Positions 57,401-64,000 of a DNA stretch of 64,000 nt are shown piece after piece. The notes beneath the pieces were generated by a model, which ran no database searches, was not told the origin of the DNA, and saw only the letters and a program-made list of their open reading frames with translations. Source of the DNA: Acanthosoma haemorrhoidale (lineage: Eukaryota > Arthropoda > Insecta > Hemiptera > Acanthosomatidae); contig OV884011.1 in the NCBI GenBank assembly GCA_930367205.1, positions 145,015,937-145,079,936 of the forward strand. Reading direction: 5' to 3'. Each line of letters begins with the position of its first letter. Position 1 is the stretch's first letter. A program made the position numbers and the translations under genes.

Positions 57401-59674
57401 GGACAATGATATAAAATCATTAACAACACTAGCAAACAGTGCAGCCGATATATTATTGGGAATACAATGGTGCCCAACTATCATTATAAATGATTGAATT
57501 TCTCTTCAAAAATACCAAGCTGCATATACCATGATTTTGAAAAAAAAAGTCTATGGTTTTAACTTTCTGATATATTCTCCAGTGATTGATAACAAGATTG
57601 TTGTACGCCTTAGAGTGACAAGGTAGAAATTCAATGCGTGAACTTTTCTTAAGACTGTAATGTAATGGCATTATTCTTCATTTAGGAATATTTTTTCTGA
57701 TAGGCACAAAAATGGTTAAATTAATCAACAATATTTATCAAATTTATAATAAGTTTTTTATAAGCCATATTAATTTTCAACATTACTATATTCAACCAAT
57801 ACAGCTTTAGAACAAACATATTCATCAGCTAAAAAACTACTCAATTCACAGTTCAATGTGCAATTGAAAGTAATAAAATTCAAAGAAGTCTTTTTACACC
57901 CCTACAGGAAAGCACATACGTAGACCCACATCTCATACATAACATGGGATATTGTGAAATTTTGTGTGTAGGGTACCTAACTTTTAGAAAAGCTAGGCTC
58001 AGTCATGCGGAATTCACCATTTGTTTAGTTGAAATGGAAGGATTTCCAAACAATTATAAAAATATCAAGATATGGCGTACATCTTCACACCTGTTATGGA
58101 ATGTGGAGGATCTGTTCATTCATTTACTGTAGTACAAATGGTAATTGAGTGAGCTGTTATCTTAGCATCACATGGCAAATCACCATCTCTTTCCACAAAT
58201 TTTATCACTCAATTCCTATTAGCGATTTGCTGTTTTTCTTTTTTTTTTTTTGGCTAATTTTCTGGGACTATATATTGAAGATTATCAACCAACCAAAAAA
58301 AAACAACAGCTATACCTTCACAACCTATGGAGGGCCAAAGAATTGGTACTCGATAAATAGGTACTATTTCTTGACCAATGATGTGGTGAGGACCATGCAT
58401 CAACCATCAGTATTGCACTATAGGAGAAACTCTCCACCTCAGTTGACAAACAAATATAAAGATAGTAAAATATGATTTCCTGCCGTGACCAGTTGCAAAT
58501 TTGCAAGGCCAGAACTCAGGTACTCAGTAAAAGTAAAAGTGAACTTGAGAATTGTTCTATTTCTGAATCATTTGTGTAATTGAAACACTTGGCGTATTTC
58601 TAACTAAGCAGTAGTATGTCCTAGAGTACAATATCCTTTGGGGTAATAATTTTCCTGCTGTTTCCAAGTCTTCTATATAAGACAGATTTAAAATATGATT
58701 TCTTATTGTTTTTTCCTTCTACTGTTTGAAGATTAGGATAAGAGCCGCACATTTTATGGTTTAACGCCTTCTGTTTGGAATGATCATAATTCAATCTACA
58801 ATGACCCTACTCCAGGAAAATGGCATTCCCCAATGTGATTATTTAACTGTCACCAGGTCTTGTATCATCAAGTTGAGCTTTCACGGCTCTTTAAGGGAGT
58901 CTTTCTTGTTCCATTGGTTGGAAATCCCCAAACCATGTTAGCTGTCTTTTCTTCATAGTTTTAAGGATTAGTATACAATTAAGAAATAGCTAGATGGTGG
59001 TGTTTCTTACGCCCTTCCTGGTTGTTCCAGCTAGAGCTTTGAGATTTTTCATATTTGGGCTTGCAGTCTACTTTGAAAATCTAATTTAAAGAAACATTTT
59101 TGACTAGAGAATAACTAGAATATTTTTTGAACTTATAGAGTAGCTCAATTTATGACTGATAAATAGAAAAAAAAAAAGGGGGGTTACTAAAATCCACAAA
59201 AATGTCTAGCTACTTCCCAGAGTAATTAAAAATAAAGTAAGTTGAACACTCTTAATATGAAACCCTTCCATTTAAACGGAAATAAAAATAATAATTTAAC
59301 TCTAAACCAGCCATGTTGATTATCATCTAATACAACTATTTAATTTAAAATATCACATACCTTTAATGATTTTAAAAATAGTTCAAACAACAGATCCCGT
59401 TCATAATTAGAACCATACACTACAAGTCTGCCAAGACAAATACACAATACAAAAACTTTCTTTTTTTTTTTTGCCAATGCCTTAAATCATTTGCTCAGCT
59501 TTTACAATAAATAAATAAAATAATAAATGAATTGTAAATAATAAAAACATTAGAGGTACTATTAAATAAACAATAATACTCATAAGTTATTTAAAAAAAT
59601 TGCTAACAGTACAAACTTAGTAAGTGATGGAAGGTACAGCACAAAGAACTTGTGACATTGGTCAGTTTGGACGA
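51486..59674. other. AT-rich intergenic region, no gene recognised
   Basis: Eight kilobases of very AT-rich DNA between the fucosidase 5' end and the epimerase 3' end. All open frames are short and lack recognisable domains. It contains the 52500-52765 minisatellite and homopolymer runs. The epimerase 3' UTR must lie in the right end of this region; I see no canonical AATAAA close to the stop on that strand. Confidence 0.6.
52500..52765. repeat. 64 bp minisatellite, about four copies
   Basis: gttagcagaattagcttg recurs at 52568, 52632 and 52696, exactly 64 bp apart, with a more diverged copy before (near 52504). The two central copies are almost identical; the outer ones carry a longer T-run (cttgttttttta). 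Confidence 0.9.
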
Positions 59675-59708
59675 TCAGTTGTGAGGTGCTTTCTTACCAT
59701 TCATGTAC
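59675..59708 (-). CDS. Glce: Glce terminal coding exon
   Basis: Only 34 coding nt. The acceptor is tttcag at 59709-59714. The first base completes the Arg codon begun by AG at the end of the previous exon, then [10 protein letters not shown]-stop. This matches the conserved C-terminal end of vertebrate GLCE (…LKGSRAKHN), which supports both the exon and the phase. Confidence 0.88.
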
Positions 59709-62700
59709 CTGAAATTAATTTTAAGGTTACTTTGATATTTAATACTGATCAAACCATATTTCAACCAACATAAAAAAACGATTGTTGGTAATTATACAAT
59801 ATAAATACTTAAGCAGGGAAACTCCTACGAAGCATATAGAAGAGGAATGACTTTTATTTATGTTACAAAAAGATTTATAATGAATATAGGATCCATTATC
59901 CTTTTCTTTTTTGTTTGTTTTAGGGCATATCTACCACAAGGGTTATTGATGCTCAAATATAAATAATCATTTTATATGGTTTTATAATTTGTTAATCATT
60001 TTAACTTTTGTTATTAATTAATTTAAAGAAATCGGTTAACATGTTTTGGGGTTTTAAAACTGCTAAACACATCGACTATATATCTTATAGATCCGAGTGA
60101 GCATGATAACAAAGCCTCAGGCACCCATGAGGCCGACCAGGAGGCACCCCAGTCCCACCTATCTGGTAGGCAGGACGTGTATTTTAGTATTGAGGACACA
60201 AGGACTGATTCAGGTAGTCCGATTCTCTGCCGAGCAGTTTGGAATTTATGGCACTCGGTGATTAAGGGATGGTGCATTATCACATTTCTCGGAAGCTGGG
60301 CTTTCGAAGTTGAGAAGAAGGTACTAAATATGGATTACCCTAATATGTCCTGTTCTCAAACAAGTAATCACTTGTGATTTAAGCAAGATTCCAATTGGTA
60401 TGACCCAAGCTCTATTTTTATCCTTTATAGCTGTTTATCGACTGTTTCTTGACTAATACTTCATTACATCATCGGACTGACAACCACTCCATTCCTTACT
60501 ATAGGTATATCGGTGTAGATATGGATAGCGGAGCTGTTCTTTATCATCTAATATTATAAGGGAAAGAGGAAGTTAGTTTTCTATTTCTTAAGTTTTAAAT
60601 TATTTCCTGAACTTTTTCCTGGATTTAATATTGAAGAAATTGTCACCGTTATCTTTAAGTAAATCAGAGAAAAAACAATAACTATTTTTTATTGGTCATA
60701 ATTAAAGATATTTATTTCTTCTCTGTTTTAATGCTTGGTTTTCTGGTGAAGTAAGTACCTAGAGTAGCCCTGCCCCCCCCCCTTCTTAAGAACACAGCGG
60801 ATGTTATTTATGGTAACATAAATTGATTATATTTGAAGAAATGAACTCGTATAAGAATCGTATCGTAAGAAATGAACAGTATAAGAAAAACCAAATGTCT
60901 TAATTAAACTGGAGAAGTGAGATGGGTCGATTGATAAGACCCTTCTGTACAGAGCAAGACAAAGAGGAAAATTCGTGAGAGGTTCCACTGCTTAGGGAAT
61001 TCCTTCTGCAGTAAGACTGAGCCAAAAATAGAATGGATCCTGGAATTGCCAGCCTACTCAGTTGCCTGAGATTGTAGAGAATGTAATAAAAAAAAAACAA
61101 TAGACTGACCAATAAAAGGATTACCAATTTCAATAATGGAAGTCAGTTTAGTATGCCCAAATGTCAAGTGCTTTTATTGATGACATAATCATCATCAGTG
61201 GCGATATTATGATAAACAATAAGTTTTACACAAGTCTGGCATAAGTGTGCCAGATTATAAAGGTGTACAACTGAATAAGTTTATAATAAACCTGTAATAA
61301 GTCATTTGCTTAAAATCAAATAAATACATGAAACTATACAAATAAAACCTAAGTTAATACATTAAATTTATTAAAGGATTCCATATTTCACTTATATAAT
61401 ACTTGAAATAAATGAATCTCAACTCTAGATGGGAATTATGTTATAATGCCCTTACAGGAGATTCTGGGATTTAGGGGTAATCAAAGAGACAAATCGTGGT
61501 TTGATGAGGAATGCTTAGCTATACTCAGAGAACAAATAAACAGATAAACAAATACAAACAGTATATAGGAGAAGCCGGTTGGCAGCAGTATTGAAGGAAG
61601 TAGAAGCCTCTTTCAGTGAGAAAAATGGTAGAAGCTTCTCTTGAATGGCCAATTAAGGCAAAAAACCATTCAAGGGCCTTGCATGAGGGGGCGAGATAGA
61701 TATAAGATAAAACTACAATATAATATTATCTAAAATTGATGAAAAATGTTTATACATTATTATCTGAAGGCCTTTGCAGGAAATTTTCCAAGCTACCAAA
61801 TCATAATGTCATAGTTAAATAGAATTTAAGATTAATTCCTGAGAAATAAAAATAAGTTTTATTTAAAATTGAAGTTTATGTTTTAGTGTTCATTATCAGA
61901 AACATGTTGTATTTAATAGAAAAATTAACTAAACTTAAAATTAAAAAAAAAAAACTGATAGTTGTGATAAAAATGATTCCATTATTTTCTTGTTACACCT
62001 CTAATTTCAGTGCACAAAAATAGGCCATATAAAAAAAGAGATAGGTAACGTTAATTCACCTGATCCAACGAGCAGCAGTACTCGACAGGACGGTGCTGTT
62101 GTCTATAGTAGCCAAGAGCAGGAGTTGGTTGACGTGAGTGGCATGATAGTCCCAGCGAGCGACATTAGGTGCAGAGCCTAAAGATAGGTGGCGTAAATCA
62201 TAGAATGACCCAGAACCACTGTCAAACAGTGGGAGCAGCTTCTTCAGTGACTCTACTCCCTGCTCCAACAGCACAGCCGCCTCTTTCCTGTTTTCCTGTA
62301 AAAGATAAAGCTATGTATGTAAAGAGAGAAATTGCGAATGTCTGCTTTCCATATTCATAGCTATTTTTTTTAGCTAATGTTGCAGGTGACCATTCTTGAT
62401 TAGCCTTTTTGTTATAAACTCATTGTTTCTTTGAAAACAATATACTTTAAATTTATAATAATGAATAGAATTTAAATAATTTCAATGCATGAAATTTTGT
62501 AAAAGTCAATTTTAGGACAGTTCATTGAAAATTAGATTTGTTACAAAACTAGATATATAGCAATTGAGTGGTGGTCATAAGTTTTCTGAAAAACTCCCAC
62601 TTGATTTTTTTTTTGCCCAAAAATTGTTTTTGTTCTACTGCAACCAGAAATCAAGACCATTGCAAAAATATATTTAAAAAAGTAAAAATGTTTTGATCCA

Positions 62701-63884
62701 AAAGGATTTTTGCAACAAACTAAAATATATATGGTGGTGAATGATCCATGTCAGTTAAATGAGCAGGTTTATGTCAATCAATGAACTAATTTTTCGATAT
62801 AACTCTTAGCTCCTACAGCGATTCTTCTTTTTTCTCATCAATGGTGTAAAAATGTCGTCCTTTTAAGGTTTTTATGACTTCAGGAACAAAAAGAAGTCGC
62901 AGGGAGCCATGTCCGGCGAATACGGTGACTGAGGTAACACAACAATGTTGTTTTTGCTAAAAAATTATGAACAATCAGTGAGGTGTGAGTGGGAGCATTA
63001 TCGTGATGCAATTTCCACGAATTATTTTGGCACAATTCCGGTTGTTTTCGTCGGATTGCTTCTCATAAATGGCGCATTAATTCCAATTAATATACTTTAT
63101 AACCGTACGATCTTCTGGCAGGAATTCATGATGCATTACACTATGGAATTAAAAAAAAAAACAGTGAGAAGAACCTTCACTTTAGATCGAACTTGTCGAA
63201 TTTTTTTCAGTCTTAGCTCTTTAAGACACTAAAAATTATATGTTTGATAAAAATTAACTCATTTTGCATCATTACCGACCAAAGGCACTCAAAATCTCTG
63301 TACCCTTTCTTTAAGGGACCAACAAATCCTATCTCGTTTTGTTGTTAATTACGATTAGCCATTTATACCCAGTTATCACATATACAAAGAAAGAATGTAA
63401 TTTCATCCCATATAATAAATTATTTTGATTTGTGCAAGTTATATTTAATTGAAAACAGTAATTGTTATCACCTTAGTTTTCCTGAAACCTAACCTCTAAG
63501 AATATGAAACAATGACTGTAATAGAACATTCACCTACCTTTTTCACAGCTTACTAAGGTTATCATTGAACCAAGCACTAACTAATACAGGTTTAGCAATG
63601 ATATTGCTAGGAATTTAATTACCTTTGGAGCAAGGGTGAGAAGATCATAGAGCCCTATAAGTGAGTAGATAAAGCCATTGAGAACAAAGGAAGACGGCTG
63701 CGTGGGATACTCCTCATACCAGGGGTGGCCACCAAAGAACCTTGCCAGGACACCACCACTCTCGCTTGGTGTATGGAATGGCCTGAGAGCCTGAAGGCCA
63801 GTCCTCAAATAGATTGGATCCTTTGAGGTGAAGTATGCCCTAGCTAGGACGGACATCCCATGCCCTTGTCCCATGGCTGACAGC
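59675..63884 (-). CDS. Glce: Heparan-sulfate D-glucuronyl C5-epimerase, 3' three exons (partial)
   Basis: The enzyme converts D-glucuronate to L-iduronate in heparan sulfate chains in the Golgi. Exons on the minus strand are 63623-63884, 62060-62295 and 59675-59708 (stop TGA 59675-59677). Splice sites are ttgcag|G and AAAG|gtaatt, then ttacag|GAA and CAG|gtgaat, then tttcag|G; reading phases join without shift. The encoded C-terminal alpha/alpha-barrel domain matches vertebrate [75 protein letters not shown] and the terminal GKKAPHN. The Glu-Tyr of WYEEYP and the Tyr of YDLRH and RWDYH correspond to residues reported as catalytic in human GLCE. The N-terminal exons (membrane anchor, beta domains) lie beyond the right edge. 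The introns carry transposon remnants. Confidence 0.95.
60023..60410. other. GC-richer island in the last Glce intron, unassigned
   Basis: A ~350 bp stretch (about 60080-60380) noticeably less AT-rich than its surroundings. Both strands have 66-86-codon open frames without recognisable domains. It may be a repeat such as a SINE or a decayed exon; nothing decides between these. Confidence 0.3.
61440..61720 (+). pseudogene. Non-LTR retrotransposon linker remnant in the last Glce intron
   Basis: The plus strand reads [20 protein letters not shown] and then a stop. The KsWFdeEC pattern is typical of the segment between endonuclease and RT in many LINE ORF2 proteins. Downstream frames ([20 protein letters not shown]) continue in a compatible style. 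Too short to classify. Confidence 0.4.
62060..62295 (-). CDS. Glce: Glce penultimate coding exon
   Basis: Begins in phase 0 with Glu after ttacag and ends CAG|gtgaat, two bases into an Arg codon. It contains YDLRH and RWDYH. A 1327 bp intron (62296-63622) separates it from the exon upstream, and 2351 bp from the terminal exon. Confidence 0.93.
62770..63070 (-). pseudogene. mariner transposase fragment in a Glce intron
   Basis: The minus strand reads [20 protein letters not shown] ... [18 protein letters not shown], then a stop and [17 protein letters not shown]. Thirty-four residues separate the Asp of HDN from the Asp of APCD, the DD34D signature of mariner. Only the C-terminal part of the catalytic domain remains, with stops. 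It lies in the same strand as the host gene, between exons 62060-62295 and 63623-63884. No inverted repeats were identified. Confidence 0.8.
63623..63884 (-). CDS. Glce: Glce antepenultimate coding exon
   Basis: Acceptor ttgcag ends at 63885. The first base completes a codon from an exon beyond the window, then Leu-Ser-Ala-Met-Gly-Gln-Gly. The exon ends on a complete Lys codon at AAAG|gtaatt. It carries the WYEEYP active-site segment and the conserved [12 protein letters not shown] helix. Confidence 0.95.
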
Positions 63885-64000
63885 CTGCAAGTGTTACAGC
63901 TTCTTTATTATATCCAGCTTTTACCTCAAAATATTAAGAATGAAAACATTAAACATAACTTAAAATTATTAACATAGAATATGTTTCATCGTTGGCTCTT

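Noticed and set aside
60023..60377. Open frames on both strands in the GC-richer island of the last Glce intron
   Set aside because: No domain, no splice context linking them to Glce, and coding on both strands is implausible.
62945..63232. 95-codon plus-strand open frame in a Glce intron
   Set aside because: It is largely antisense to the mariner fragment on the minus strand.
1..64000. CRISPR arrays, bacterial operons or phage genes
   Set aside because: Direct repeats here are kilobase units or simple minisatellites without a repeat-spacer pattern. Gene content and introns are animal.

Overview
The window is eukaryotic nuclear DNA, almost certainly from an arthropod and probably an insect: AT-rich, with spliced genes (GT/AG introns), insect-type Jockey retrotransposons, Ty3/Gypsy elements, Tc1 and mariner transposases, and two animal enzyme genes. 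There is no bacterial or phage content. The species cannot be named from sequence alone. LAYOUT. 1-28735 is a tandem array of a ~3.72 kb unit: five complete copies (one 421 bp short), a sixth split by a retrotransposon, then a scrambled tail of unit fragments joined at short homologies. Each unit is itself nested, with four diverged ~0.4 kb sub-repeats followed by ~1.9 kb of single-copy unit sequence. 20637-25012 is a near-full-length Jockey-type element (A) inserted in unit 6. 28735-37421 holds two more Jockey copies of the same family, head to tail (B then C). B is interrupted by a complete, apparently young Ty3/Gypsy element (X, 29289-33478) with identical 176 bp LTRs, a 5 bp target duplication and one intact 1200-residue Gag-Pol frame. 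37422-49577 is a graveyard: microsatellites, two copies of an LTR-like repeat (RX) each carrying a Jockey tail at the same base, degenerate Jockey pieces, an env-like remnant, a decayed 5'-truncated Gypsy element (Y), and a 5'-truncated Tc1 transposon. From ~50 kb the sequence becomes mostly unique: an intronless alpha-L-fucosidase gene on the minus strand (50058-51485), ~8 kb of AT-rich intergenic DNA with one 64 bp minisatellite, and the last three exons of heparan-sulfate D-glucuronyl C5-epimerase on the minus strand (59675-63884), whose introns carry mariner and non-LTR remnants. HOW IT WORKS TOGETHER. The left 50 kb behaves as a repeat nest. The two host genes both act on glycans: lysosomal or secreted fucose removal, and Golgi heparan sulfate epimerisation. 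Nothing suggests they are co-regulated. MOST NOTABLE. Element X has no visible tRNA primer-binding site. Instead, the sequence one base inside its 5' LTR is perfectly complementary over 21 nt to an internal segment of the same LTR. This is the geometry expected for Tf1-type self-primed reverse transcription, and the stem also covers the LTR's AATAAA. Other leads are a hairpin conserved in the 3' UTR of five Jockey copies, and two different Jockey tails inserted at the same position in two RX copies.
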